This document shows, one piece after another, positions 50,694 to 61,461 of a DNA stretch of 64,000 nucleotides (within the stretch, counting starts at the first letter, position 1; each line of letters starts with the position of its first letter). This stretch comes from Dendrolimus kikuchii. Taxonomy: Eukaryota > Arthropoda > Insecta > Lepidoptera > Lasiocampidae. The position numbers were made by a program, and so were the translations under genes. The stretch covers positions 1,466,001 through 1,530,000 of the forward strand of contig CM034414.1 of NCBI GenBank assembly GCA_019925095.2. Direction: 5' to 3'. Below the pieces are notes generated by a model. That model was not told the DNA's origin. It did no database searches and was given only the letters and a program-made list of their open reading frames with translations.

Positions 50694-51483
50694 GCCTTTT
50701 TTTTAAATTAATACGCTTTTATTTTTTTATTTTATTATTAGCTTCATACGTATGTTAGTAACGGAATCTTTCAAGTTAAATTTGATCGACTTCCTGGTTT
50801 CCGATTGAGCTGAAATTTTGCACGTATGTGTATATCGCGTGGCAATGCAATAATATGGTACCATGGAGCTGATCTGATGATGGAGTCGGAAGGTGGCCAT
50901 AGGAACTCCTGTACTAAACAAGATAGACCGTGTTTGGGCTCGTTTTACTTGTCTTGGCTAGCACTCTGCTGCTACATGATATGCAGGATCTCAAAAGATT
51001 GTATTTAAAAATCTTTTTAAAAAGCTTATTTTTACATGACGTTCCATTTTATCATAAGAGTGTGTTTAATTCTTTTATTTCAAAGTTTCCACGGAGAAGG
51101 GAATTAAATCACTAAATAATCACTAAAAAATGAAAATTAAATAATAGTTTAAAGAAAAAACTAAAAAAATACGTTTTTATAGAAAATCCAACTAAAAAAT
51201 AGAAATAAAATTGTAATAAATTTTAATTCAAAATAGTGTAAGATAAAATGATTTTATTGTAAAAAAAGCGTGGGTGCTTTTCAGGATATTATCAAAATAA
51301 CCCTTCTAGTCATATCTGTTCATAAAATATTTATATCTATTGATACCATGCACCCCGCGATCTTTTTACAATAAAATATTTTTTTCTCACACTATTTTTA
51401 ATTCAAATTTATTTAAATATATTTTCTATTTTTTAGTTGGATTTTCTATAAAAGCGTATTTTTTTTGTTTTTCTTTATAAACT
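50694..51483 (+). repeat. Family N copy with internal inverted repeat
   Basis: Homologous to 15250-15510 and (inverted) 30300-30911. Segments 51140-51285 and 51347-51483 are inverted copies of each other (aaaatccaactaaaaaatag / ctattttttagttggatttt). Confidence 0.55.
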
Positions 51484-51720
51484 ATTATTTTGTCACTTCT
51501 TTTTTGGGGGCATGCTAATTCTCCAAAGTTAAAAAATTATAGACTTACATCTATAATTTTTTGTTTGTAGCTCCACTCCTAAAAACTTATTTGCAAAAAT
51601 CCATTTTTTTGTAAAGGTTACCAAAATTGATATTTTTCATTTTTTAGTTTTTATGGAAATTTTTCGATATTTCCTTTAAGGACCGTGGGTGCCCCCGCGT
51701 GCCCCCACAAAAAAGCCCTG
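51484..51720. mobile_element. hAT-type MITE, second copy
   Basis: Reverse of 61048-61286: ttgtcacttcttttttggg at the left, cccccacaaaaaagccctg at the right. The left terminal bases are degraded. Confidence 0.55.
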
Positions 51721-52067
51721 CTTAAAGATAATTTACTTGGGACAGAAATACAAGTAAAAAATAACATAAGATACAAACAAAACCAATCTCAAAATCCTAC
51801 CTCATAATAATCACTACAGCAGAATACTACAAACCACATAATACCCAAATTATTACATACTACGGGAATATCTGAACCCTAAAATATAAAAAAAACTACT
51901 ACTACTACTAAAACAGCCTGTGTGTATAAGTTTTCACGACTGTCTTTGTGTTATATTGTTATGTGTATATATGTGTAGGAATTGTGTAAATGTGTATATA
52001 TGTTATATGTGTATATATGTGTATGTATTATATATGGATGTGCGTATTTATATCTATAAAACACGTC
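51721..52067. repeat. Spacer with microsatellites
   Basis: (CTA)n near 51897-51910 and a (GTATAT)n-like tract at 51960-52035. No gene. Confidence 0.5.
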
Positions 52068-52180
52068 TTAGTTTTTAACTCATCGGTGTGTTGCAAAACA
52101 AGTAAACCTCATAGGTTTAAGTGGTGCCTTATTACCACTATATTGTATAAAATAGAAATAGATAAATAAATTAAAAAACA
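52068..52180 (+). repeat. Family S retroposon 3' end
   Basis: aacctcataggtttaagtgg, tgccttatt and an ataaataaattaaaa tail; inverse of 3853-3975. Confidence 0.5.
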
Positions 52181-52239
52181 ATACCACTTCGAAGTAAAAA
52201 CAGTTATTTTTAACGGACAAGTTATAAACCACTCCATGC

Positions 52240-52640
52240 AGGAATGAGAGAAGGAAGACGCCTAGGACGATTTAGATTCGCTTTCTCTGCGCATTTTACC
52301 GGCTATATAACGGGTTCCGAGGAAATATTCACAAGCGTGCCTTCGTCTTCTTTCTATCATAACTCCACTCGCCATTGGCTGAGTGTCCATTCTCACTTCC
52401 TTGAGCCGTTTCGCTCAACTACGTAGCGTTTCTCAAGAACGTTTCTTTTGCGCAGCGTGGAGATTTGGAATTAGCTCCCAGCTGAAGGTTTCCCACAGCA
52501 TTACTGTATGGGGTTTTTGAAAAGAGTATCATAAAATTTCTTCGAAGCCGGTAGTGCATTGGTGACAGGTCTGTCGTTACAAAACATTCATAGGCGACGG
52601 TAACCGTTAGCCTCTCAGCTGTGCATCCAGCAATAAAAAA
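52240..52640 (+). pseudogene. LINE ORF2 C-terminal fragment, decayed
   Basis: Reads RHWLSVHSHFLEPFRSTT, a stop, then in another frame EIWN-stop-LPAEGFPQHYCMGFLKRVS and ALVTGLSLQNIHRRR: the R..LSVHSH..LEP..RT / LWNxLPAEVFPxxYNLxxFKxRV tail of a LINE. Ends cagcaataaaaaa. Confidence 0.65.
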
Positions 52641-52959
52641 TGTATAATATTTTTCTCTTTACTACTCTGTAAATTGATGTAGTTTTACAAGGATTTGTCT
52701 TTGAAGATATATAGTTTGACAATTTTGAATTCTAAAAATAAAATTTAATAAAATATGGTTGTATCAACTCTATATGGATCCATGCATCCGCGAATGATTC
52801 GCGCCACTTGCCAGTCAGTCCGCAATAAGTCTGGATTTGTAAGAGACTAGCCTTGTCGTAGGCAATGTTTTAATTTTGGAAAATTTTAAAATGTCTATAA
52901 AATACTATTATAACGAGATTTTTAAGCGACTAAGTTACCTTGAACTTAACTTTTATATT

Positions 52960-53083
52960 CTTTATTTTATTGCGATACTGGTAAAGAGACAGACGGCCCA
53001 CCTGATGGAAAGTGGTCACCATCGTTGCTTGTAGACGTTTGCAAGACCAGGTGCGAAGCCAACGCGTCCCCATCCTTTAAAAT
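52960..53083 (-). repeat. B-related retroposon fragment
   Basis: cagacggcccacctgatgga, aagtggtcaccatcg; related to the 3' part of family B but a different subfamily. Confidence 0.5.
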
Positions 53084-53084
53084 A

Positions 53085-53390
53085 AATAAAACAAAATAAA
53101 AAGCCTTTATTACTAACATTACAGTTATTATAAAAATCATAAATACATTTATTTATATCAAATAATGGAAGTCGTCTCTGCGGCGTAGCCCCCCCCCCCC
53201 ATTATTTTCCGATTTTTCCTGTCTCCAGCTGTTCTACTCCAATTTTTTCCACTTCTGTTTGCGAAAGTATCTTCCCATCTCTTTTTGGGCTTTCTTCTTT
53301 CTCTCTTCCCATCCCTGGGTGGATCTGGAGATAAATTGGATGGGATAGGGGGTTGAAATAGAAGGATCAGACGGGAGGAACGGGATAGGG
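53085..53390 (-). pseudogene. LINE ORF C-terminal fragment
   Basis: The minus strand reads RRKPKKRWEDTFANRSGKNW and SRTAGDRKNR, the (G)RPxxRWxDD..GxNWxxxAxDRxxW block of LINE ORFs. A 12-C run at 53189-53200 breaks the frame; A-tail side at 53085. Confidence 0.5.
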
Positions 53391-54060
53391 CAGTGGCCGG
53401 CAAACTGCGGCTCTTTGACGAAATGTTTAGTGCAAGCACGAAATATTATTTATGAACCTGCCTTATAAGAGACAACTAAACATATTTAATCGACAGTCTT
53501 CAGAAAAGTAGTATATTTTTAGAAAGTACCGATTGTCATTCGTAAACATATTATTACGAATTTGTGGGCTGTGAGTTTAAAATGCCGTTGGAATGATCAC
53601 AAAGTTTATTAGAAGTACACACACGTAATACACAGTTTTTACAAATACAAGCGAATACAACAAGTCCAAACCGTAAAGCAGAAAATCATAATGACATAAA
53701 TCGCGCAAAATCCGTGGTTATAACATACTTGTTCCGAAAGTGCACTATGTAATACCTCGAACGCAGTTGAAACTTAACTAACTCATTCCCTACGGAGTGA
53801 ACTTAAATGTTTGTAAATCAGCCACGGCCCCCTAGCAACACCCTCCGCTGTTCCTTTGAATTCTTTACTTGTAAACATAATGGCTTCTAAGAAGGCGCAT
53901 AAAATGCAAATAATAGAAAGAAGGATTTATGACGTTTTATCGGGACGCGTATAAAGGGATTAGCGCGAGCAATAGGTCACTCAAATTAAAAGGGGTAATT
54001 GAAGATGTGCAAAGTACCGGTTTGCAACAGTATGTATTATATTCGTCGAATTGCTGCCCG
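53391..54060 (+). mobile_element. hAT-like element fragment
   Basis: Begins cagtggccggcaaactgcgg, a hAT-style terminal sequence; 53879 starts ATGGCTTCTAAGAAGGC.. after a spacer, as hAT ORFs often do. No right terminus and no intact ORF. Confidence 0.35.
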
Positions 54061-54147
54061 TCGGAATGTTTAATACATTCATACAGCAAAGCTTAAGTTT
54101 TAAAAGCGACTGTTAGAATAAACTTTAATTTTGAAATATTTTCCTAA

Positions 54148-54455
54148 ATTTTCGCGACTAGTATACATAATAAAACTACGTTTTAACGGTTTTCAGCGCG
54201 GTGATTTATTTGAGTTTTATTATTTCGACTTTTCGGACACTTTTCAGTGACCGTGATTCCGGAAGACAAAGGTGACAAATGTCAATGAGTATTGTTAAAG
54301 TTTTATTTAGCCTACCGCCAACTTGTTCGTTTTAATTATTTAATTTCATTTTGTTATTATTTACTCTATGGGAGCCTAATCTAATTTACCACCGCTTCGC
54401 AACATGTGGCTTGAAGAGTAGAAGCGGCGCAAGAAACTCTTCAGCTCTAATATTT
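54148..54455 (-). mobile_element. Hairpin retroposon J copy 2
   Basis: 3' end at the left (tttcgcgactagtatacata then ataaaactacg). The body extends beyond J1 at the 5' side into gaagcggcgcaagaaactc, linking J with family I. The inverted 5' arm is missing. Confidence 0.6.
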
Positions 54456-54515
54456 TTTTTATAATATTAAAATGGATGGCTCTAATAATTTTATATAATA
54501 ATAATAATAATAATT

Positions 54516-54846
54516 TATAGCATTTTTTGGGGCCCATGCAGGGAGTGGCGAGTCACCGTCTGCCTATTTTTCCATGTTCCCTGAACATTGCGACGGGTAG
54601 ACGCCATAGTCCCCATATTCCCAGACCCCTAGTACCATTAGCAGTTCACCACAATAGTCCTACACTGGCCGGGGCTTGTCCTTGGGTGCATTAATATATG
54701 GTGTGGACAGGGATAATCGCCGGTCAGTGTCACGCCACATTTACATTAAATTTGTCAACGGGCCTCTACGTGTTGGCCTTCCCATGGCCCCACGCAAGCC
54801 CCCCAAGAGTCCGGGCCATTTTCATGGCCCGTGGTCTTGAAAGACA
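54516..54846 (-). mobile_element. GC-rich LINE 3' UTR, W (R1-like)
   Basis: The reverse complement has gaccacgggccatgaaaatg, gcttgcgtggggccatggg and ends cccaaaaaatgctataaat. GC-rich against AT-rich flanks; compare the ggccacacgggcc 3' UTR of V. Flanked by (TAA)n, probable target. Confidence 0.5.
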
Positions 54847-55042
54847 TACAGTATAATAATAATTCTTTATTAAAGTTTCTGCCTTAACATTAGATACATT
54901 GGTGGTGGGAATCTTCTTGCAAGTAAGAAATACCTGTATCAGCAGATTCCACTCTTCACGTTGATAACAACAGCTACAGAAATTTACATATCTATTACAA
55001 GCAAAAAAGAGAAAAATAAAATAAAAAATAATATATATGTAT

Positions 55043-55320
55043 AATAAAACTACGTTTTAACGGTTTTAAGCGCGGTAATTTTATTTGATTTTGGTTTTTC
55101 CGACGTTTCGGCCACTTTTCAGTGGCCGTGATCACGGAAGACAAAGATGTCAAGTGTCAACAGTACTCGTTGACACTTGACATCTTTGTCTTCCGTGATC
55201 ACGGCCACTGAAAAGTGGCCGAAACGTCGGAAAAACCAAAATCAAATAAAATTACCTCGCTTAAAACCGTTAAAACGTAGTTTTATTATGTATACAAGTC
55301 GCGAAAACTTAAGAAAATAT
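55043..55320 (+). mobile_element. Hairpin retroposon J copy 3: near-perfect 121-bp inverted repeat
   Basis: Arms 55041-55161 and 55169-55289 differ at one position; the loop is 7 nt. A 14-bp TSD taatatatatgtat lies at 55029-55042 and 55321-55334. The 3' end runs past the palindrome to gcgaaaacttaagaaaatat. Confidence 0.85.
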
Positions 55321-55334
55321 TAATATATATGTAT

Positions 55335-56035
55335 CTATATTTGCGTGTTGTGTGTGTATTTGATTTTTAAATATGTGCATCGAGTATTAGAGAGGAATTA
55401 ATCAACATTACTATTTCATCATATGTTTTAAATTTTAACCATTTTAAAACAGCCACTTTACAGTTATAACAGTTTATGGGATATATATTTAGTTTGTTGT
55501 GTATTCTTCTATATATAAGTTAAGATTGTCGTTCATACTGACGAGAAGCAGATATAGTTTTTGTAATATGTGTTAGGATTCTAAAATTTCTTCTACCTAT
55601 ACTGAGAGATTATATAATATCAATATGCGTGTAATTTTGTATTAATTATATTTAGCTCTTTTGGATGTCGAGTTTGCTGACCACTGGGATTGGAACAGGA
55701 GAATTAGATAGGGAAGTAAGATGGGGATTACGAAAAGGTAAAATTCACTAATTTAATTACTTATTTTAATTGCTTTTTAACCTAATCATTTATAAGCTCT
55801 AATAGTGAGTTAGTCTGGATGTTTTTATCCGCCTGGATGTTGGATGTTTACGGGCATTATTTGATATAACAATATTGGCACTTCGCCAGCGGCATATCCT
55901 GTAATACTGCTCATAATCTAGGTATTATTGAGAATGCACATTTTGATCTACAATACTAACATTTTGCGTTTTCACATTTGAATTCAAAGTTTCATATATT
56001 CGACATATAAAAATATAATATTACATTTTTAAGTC
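55335..56035. other. No gene recognised
   Basis: AT-rich, no element ends or ORFs seen. Confidence 0.4.
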
Positions 56036-56126
56036 CTCAAAGAAGAAAAGCAGCTTTCAGTAGCGGAAAGGAAAACTCTCCGTAAGATTTTGGGTCCAAC
56101 AAAGAGAGAGTAGAGTAGCTGCAGGG
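56036..56126 (+). pseudogene. LINE ORF fragment
   Basis: EKQLSVAERKTLRKILGPTK then a stop: matches the E.R.LRKI(L/F)GP block preceding the WFGH tail in RTE-like ORFs. Confidence 0.4.
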
Positions 56127-56164
56127 TCCGTTATATATATATATATACTATCTGCACCCGGCAA

Positions 56165-56476
56165 TGCTCCGGTGGTTCGGGCATGTCGAAAGAATGCATG
56201 ATGAAAGAATGACTAAACAGATATACAATGCTTTTGCTTTTGTGGATGGATGCAGAAGTCGTGGAAGGCCACGACACACCTTCCATGATCAAATTGATCG
56301 TGTACTAGCGTAGGGTGATGTCAGGAGCCTTAAGAACAGACGAGTGTGCATGACACGAGTTATGAATGTCAAAGAAGCAAGTGAGGTGTGTAAGAATGGG
56401 CCTAAATGGCGCTCTGTTGTTCGTGCCTACCCCGCAAGGGAACTGGCGTGAAGTTATGTATGTATGTATGTATGTA
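56165..56476 (+). mobile_element. LINE-A copy 21
   Basis: TSD tgcacccggcaa at 56153-56164 and 56477-56488. Contains a local tgcttttgcttttgtgg expansion and an in-frame TAG near 56310. Confidence 0.9.
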
Positions 56477-56496
56477 TGCACCCGGCAAACGTATTT

Positions 56497-56808
56497 ATCC
56501 GTGCAGGAACGGAGAAAGAATACAATTTCCTGCGGCCGGGCGGCCTGTCGTAAAAGGCGACTTAACAACCCACAGCCAGGTGGTAGGGCAATTGCCCAAC
56601 TGGATGGCTAACACCCCTGGTCTAGAGCATGCCGCCATAACAACTTTGAGTTGTGTTCCAACATTAGTGACCGGGTTCCAGACTCACTTAAGAGAGCAGC
56701 AGCGCATTTGTAGCCCCTTTGGTGTTGCAAATGTCCATAGGCGATGGTAACTGCTTTCCATCAAGTGGGCCGTCTGCCTGTGTGCTGATCTCCTGCAATA
56801 AAAAAAAA
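56497..56808 (+). mobile_element. Family B copy 11
   Basis: Full length, atccgtgcaggaacggag to cctgcaataaaaaaaa; lies 9 bp after the LINE-A copy 21 TSD. Confidence 0.78.
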
Positions 56809-57210
56809 TCAAGAGCTGTTTTGCGCAATGGCGGTACAAAGGGATTGATATGATTACTCGCAATCCTAATGGGGGAATATTGAATAATCAATTATTGCAC
56901 AGCGCCATCTTTTGGCTTGTAAGTGTTTCCACTACAACCTTATGTTTTTTTCTTAAGATTTCTCGTCCGCCAAATAGAATTTAGGCCTGATCTTTCCTAT
57001 TTAGTAATATAATTTTAAGCCATAATTAACTCATCACATTTCTTAGTCCCAAAAGTCGCTGTCTCCTTAAGGTATAATGACGATAGTTGATAGCGTAAAA
57101 CAACGATGTATGATAATTGTGACATTTATAGCCTGTGAAATTTACTGTCGAAAAATGCGCAACTTGATAGGCGTGCAAATGTCTAAAGTAAAATAAACGC
57201 TTGGACAGAG
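56809..57210. other. No gene recognised
   Basis: Spacer between two opposite-facing B copies. Confidence 0.4.
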
Positions 57211-57520
57211 TTTTTTTTATTGCAGGAGTTCAGTAGACAGGCAGACGGCCCACTTGATGGAAAGCGGTTACCATCACCTATGGACATTTGCATCACCAAA
57301 GGTGCTACAAATGCGCTGCTACTCTCTTAAGGGTTACTGGAACCTGATCACAAATGCCGAAACACAACTCAGGGTTGTTATGGCGACATACTTTAGGCCA
57401 AGGGTGGTAGCCATCCAGTCGGGTAAATGCCCTACCACCTGGCTGTGGGTTGTTTAGTTGCCTCTTACGACAGGCCGCCCCAAACGCAGGAAATTGTATT
57501 CTTTCTCCGTTCCTGCACGG
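57211..57520 (-). mobile_element. Family B copy 12
   Basis: Full length on the minus strand; opposite to copy 11. Confidence 0.78.
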
Positions 57521-57832
57521 CTAAAACACACAGAGTATAAACGATTGTTCTTTCCTTTAGTATTCTTGTTTCATGGTTAAAATTAACCGGAATAAAGTCA
57601 CCTGAAAGCAGCTCTTGCCTTAAAACTGACTTAAAAATCTATTTACCTTGTATATTTACAATGTGTCGCGGCCTTAAAAAACACTACCTGTGTGCACAAA
57701 GCCTAATTTGGCACGTATGTATGCAAAGTCACGATTATGGGATACATGCATAAAATTACGTATTACAGTATATGGGATTCGATTCCCGATTACGGTACTT
57801 TATACTCTGTTATAGTATGAGAGTTATGTTTA
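57521..57832. other. No gene recognised
   Basis: AT-rich spacer. Confidence 0.4.
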
Positions 57833-58068
57833 TCTTATACTAATATATAAAGCTGAAGAGTTTGTTTGTTTGAACGCGCTAATCTCAGGAACTACTGGTC
57901 TGATTTGAAAAAATCTTTCAGTATTAGATAACCCATTTATCGAGGAAGGCTATAGGCTATATATCATCACGCTAAAACCAATAGGAGCGGAGCACCACTG
58001 AAGAATGTTTCAAAATCGAGCGGTCTTGAAAACAAATTCCAGGCGAACGACATCGCGGGCACAGCTAG
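57833..58068 (+). mobile_element. Family E copy 6, complete
   Basis: Starts TCttatactaatatataaag and ends tcgcgggcacagCTAG/T. 236 bp; the cleanest E copy. Confidence 0.72.
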
Positions 58069-58174
58069 TTTATGGTACAAAGACTGCCGATCTAAAAATT
58101 AGTCATTCATTTTTATTTTTACAGTTTTTTTTCACTTGATATGTTTGTTAGTTTAGGTCAAATCTTGCAAGCTG

Positions 58175-58849
58175 GAGTAGCTATTCGTGCAGACACTCCA
58201 GGAGTGTCCTGCCTGGACAGAGCAGCGCCAAGACCTCGTCGCCGTCACCGGATTTGACCTTTCGCTCCCGGCCGTGTCACGCACCATGGTCGGGAGCCCA
58301 ACCGGATGGGACGCCGTCTCCTCCTTGTGCCAGCGTATTATGCTTGTGAAGGAGGAGGCGGAGCGGGAGCGTGAGCGGACGTCCTTGCTCCGCTCCCGCC
58401 AAAGGAAGACGCGCCGACGCCGGAGGGCGGATTTCGACCTTCGGCCACCGTAAGCATGCCCCTTGGGGTATAGGGGTTCTCACTCACCCGCACATGCCGT
58501 CCAGATGAGAGCGCGAGTGTTCCGCGCGAGCTCATCTCTCCTCCCGTGGGGCGCGATACAGACCGCCTCACGCTTAGAAAGTATGATGATGAAGCAATAG
58601 AAGAGGCCTCGTGAGGGTGGCCCACGCCTGCCAGGGCTGCGGAGAGGCTAGGTCATATAGGCGAAAGACGGAACACCCAGGGGTTCTAGTGGGTATCCCT
58701 AACCGGGGGTGGCAACAGAATGGCACCAGTTCTGATTGGGCATGCTGGTGCCACCCTCGATCTGACGAATCCCACACACGGGTCGCGAATTATCCCCCCA
58801 AGGTTCTGCCCTTGTCGCGGCTTATGGTCCTCAAGCGATGGTATTTGCC
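58175..58849 (+). mobile_element. R1-like LINE copy U5
   Basis: Coding 58187-58453: QTLQECPAW (end of CCHC), MVGSPTGWDAVSSLCQ, KEEAERERERTS, Arg-rich tail, ADFDLRPP-stop. The 3' UTR matches U4. It lacks a poly-A and passes directly into family B at ttgccaggtggta. Confidence 0.8.
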
Positions 58850-59082
58850 AGGTGGTAGGGCATTTGCCCGACTGGATGGCTACCACCCCTGGTCTAAAGT
58901 ATGTCGCCATTACGACCTTGAGTTGTGTTCCGGCATTAGTGACCAGGTTCCAGTTTCCCTTAAGAGAGCAGCAGCGCATTTGTAGCACCTTTGGTGTTGC
59001 AATTGTCCAGAGGCGATGGTAACCGCTTTCCATCAAGTGGGCCGTCTGCCTGTCTGCTGAACTCCTGCAATAAAAAAAAAAA
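58850..59082 (+). mobile_element. Family B copy 13, joined to U5
   Basis: Begins inside the family at aggtggtagggcatttgccc and ends cctgcaat(A)n. No spacer from U5. Confidence 0.75.
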
Positions 59083-59159
59083 GCACATTGGTAGTACTTG
59101 TATTTGTAGCAACCCTAAAATTAAGTATAAGACGCCTTAGAGCGTAACTGTTTTTAAGG

Positions 59160-59951
59160 GACTACGCCATAGATTAATTAATATGACATTACCGAATTTA
59201 TAGGACTCCGCCATAGATTAATTAATATGACATTACCGAATTTATAGGACTCCGCCATAGATTAATTAATATGACATTACCGAATTTATAGGACTCCGCC
59301 ATAGATTAATTAATATGATATTGCCGAATTTATAGGACTCCGCCATAGATTAATTAATATGATATTGCCGAATTTATAGGACTCCGCCATAGATTAATTA
59401 ATATGACATTACCGAATTTATAGGACTCCGCCATAGATTAATTAATATGACATTACCGAATTTATAGGACTCCGCCATAGATTAATTAATATGACATTAC
59501 CGAATTTATAGGACTCCGCCATAGATTAATTAATATGACATTGCCGAATTTATAGGACTCCGCCATAGATTAATTAATATGACATTACCGAATTTATAGG
59601 ACTCCGCCATAGATTAATTAATATGACATTACCGAATTTATAGGACTCCGCCATAGATTAATTAATATGACATTACCGAATTTATAGGACTCCGCCATAG
59701 ATTAATTAATATGATATTGCCGAATTTATAGGACTCCGCCATAGATTAATTAATATGACATTACCGAATTTATAGGACTCCGTCATAGATTAATTAATAT
59801 GACATTACCGAATTTATAGGACTCCGCCATAGATTAATTAATATGACATTACCGAATTTATAGGACTCCGCCATAGATTAATTAATATGACATTACCGAA
59901 TTTATAGGACTCCGCCATAGATTAATTAATATGACATTACCGAATTTATAA
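59160..59951. repeat. 44-bp minisatellite, 18 units
   Basis: Unit gactccgccatagattaatt.. repeated exactly every 44 bp from 59160 to 59951 (792 bp = 18 x 44). Variation is confined to few sites: the first unit has gactacgcc, one has gactccgtc, and several have gatattgccg instead of gacattaccg. Each unit contains attaattaat. Confidence 0.95.
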
Positions 59952-59998
59952 AAATTACATGTTATTTCGGTATTTGCAAGAAAATATTAACTGAAAGC

Positions 59999-60060
59999 AT
60001 AGCCAGTATACTGTTCGTTCCTCTATCAGGAGGAGGCCCGAGCCCAGCAGTGGGCACACT
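59999..60060 (+). mobile_element. SINE-D copy 5, 3' end only
   Basis: agtatactgttcgttcctct and gcccgagcccagcagtgggc: the last ~60 bp of the SINE-D body. Confidence 0.65.
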
Positions 60061-60173
60061 AGTGCTCACTAAACTTTACAATAAACTCGTCACTGTCTTC
60101 TATTAACTGAACTCAACTGCCCGGTAGGCGCGCCTTGCGCTACTTACGAGTATATACCCGAAAGTATCTTCTA

Positions 60174-60630
60174 CATACATACATAACTTCACGCCAGTTC
60201 CCTAGCGGGGTAGGCACGAACAACAGAGCGCCATTCAGGCTTATTCTTACACACCTCACTTGCTTCTTTGACGTTCATAGCTCTTGTCATGCACGCTCGT
60301 CTATTCTTAAGGCTCCTGACATCACCTTCTGCTAGTACACGATCAATTTGATCATGGAAGTTGTGTCGTGGCCTTCCACGACTTCTGCATCCATCCACTT
60401 TTGCATTGTATATCTGTTTAATCATTCTTTCATCATGCATTCTTTCCACATGCCCGAACCACCGGAGCATTCCTTTCCTTACCTTCACCCCGACACTCTC
60501 TTTCAGACCAACTCTCTTTCTTACTTCGGTATTACGAACGCGGTCCGCGAGCGTCACTCCGCAGATTTTGCGCAGTGCTCGCATCTCGACCGCGTTTACT
60601 CTACTCTCATGCTCTCTCTTCCATACCCAA
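60174..60630 (-). mobile_element. LINE-A copy 22, longest internal copy
   Basis: From (TACA)n to tccatacccaa. The C-terminal ORF is open from MRALRKICGV to PARELA (131 codons), equal in extent to copy 1. No clear TSD. Confidence 0.87.
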
Positions 60631-60639
60631 TAATGACAT

Positions 60640-60983
60640 GACGTACTAAAATTTGATGCTGCAACTTATCTCCATAAATTCCTTGCAAGCATTACATTTA
60701 TTACATTCCTTTTCTTCCATCATATATAGGAACTTACCGTATCAACGTGTTGATAACAAAACCTTGGATAAGAATACCTTGTAAGAAAGCAAGACCTCCC
60801 AAGCCTTGGTAGCCATCAGCTTTAATTTTATACCCTAATTAATGGCCAAAACAAATATAGCGACAAAAACTCGGCGGAAACTTTTTCCATCTTGCTTGAA
60901 AACCGCCATTTTGCGGGGGCCGGTTGAACTGATTATGGTTAACTTTTGTTGAACATAAAACATAATCGGTCGGTTTAAAGAAT
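60640..60983. other. Unassigned; promoter-like motif on minus strand
   Basis: The minus strand has gggTATAAAATTAAAGC at about 60832-60816 and a gatacgGTAAGT donor-like site near 60740. No coding evidence follows. Confidence 0.2.
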
Positions 60984-61461
60984 ATAATCGGCAGATAAAC
61001 ACACGTGGTACATCCCCAAGCTAAGCCAGTTTCAATTGTATTATAGGCAGAGCTTTTTTTATGGGGACACGTGGGGGCACACAGTGGCCTTCAAGGAAAT
61101 TTGGAAAATATCGAAAAATTGCCATAGAAATTGAAAAATGAAAAAAATCAATTTTGGTAACCTTTACAAAAAAAATGGTTTTTTTAAAATAGGTTTTTTG
61201 GAGTGGAGCTACAAATAAAAAAATATAGACTTACAACTTTCGAGAACTAGCGTGCCCCCAAAAAAGAAGTGACAAATAAAGTCCTGATTATAGGTAATAT
61301 ACAACGGATCATTCTGGGGCTGATCCTGAAATCCTAGATCATAGTAAATAAAGGAAAGTTAGTTTACTAAATGTATTATGCTTGCAATGATATCCGTAAG
61401 CTTTGAGTTGTAGTGAGGTAAACCGGCAAAGGTTAAGCCTACTCGACCAAAGAGACAGTCT
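60984..61461 (-). mobile_element. SINE-C copy 4, split by a hAT MITE
   Basis: ataatcggcagataaacaca at the left, agtgaggtaaaccggcaaag and accaaagagacagtc at the right; interrupted at 61048-61286. Confidence 0.72.
61048..61286. mobile_element. hAT-type MITE, 239 bp
   Basis: 8-bp TSD attatagg at 61040-61047 and 61287-61294. Ends cagagctttttttatgggg / caaataaagtcctg (inverted CAGxxCTTT). The second copy is at 51484-51720. Confidence 0.8.

Noticed and set aside
55041..55289. Hammerhead ribozyme in family J (actgaaaag..ccgaaacgtc)
   Set aside because: CTGA and GAAAC are present but the CUGANGA core is broken (A for G) and the bases pair as a simple GCCACT/AGTGGC hairpin instead.
59160..59951. CRISPR-like array
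   Set aside because: The 44-bp units are directly adjacent without unique spacers, in eukaryotic DNA; it is a minisatellite.
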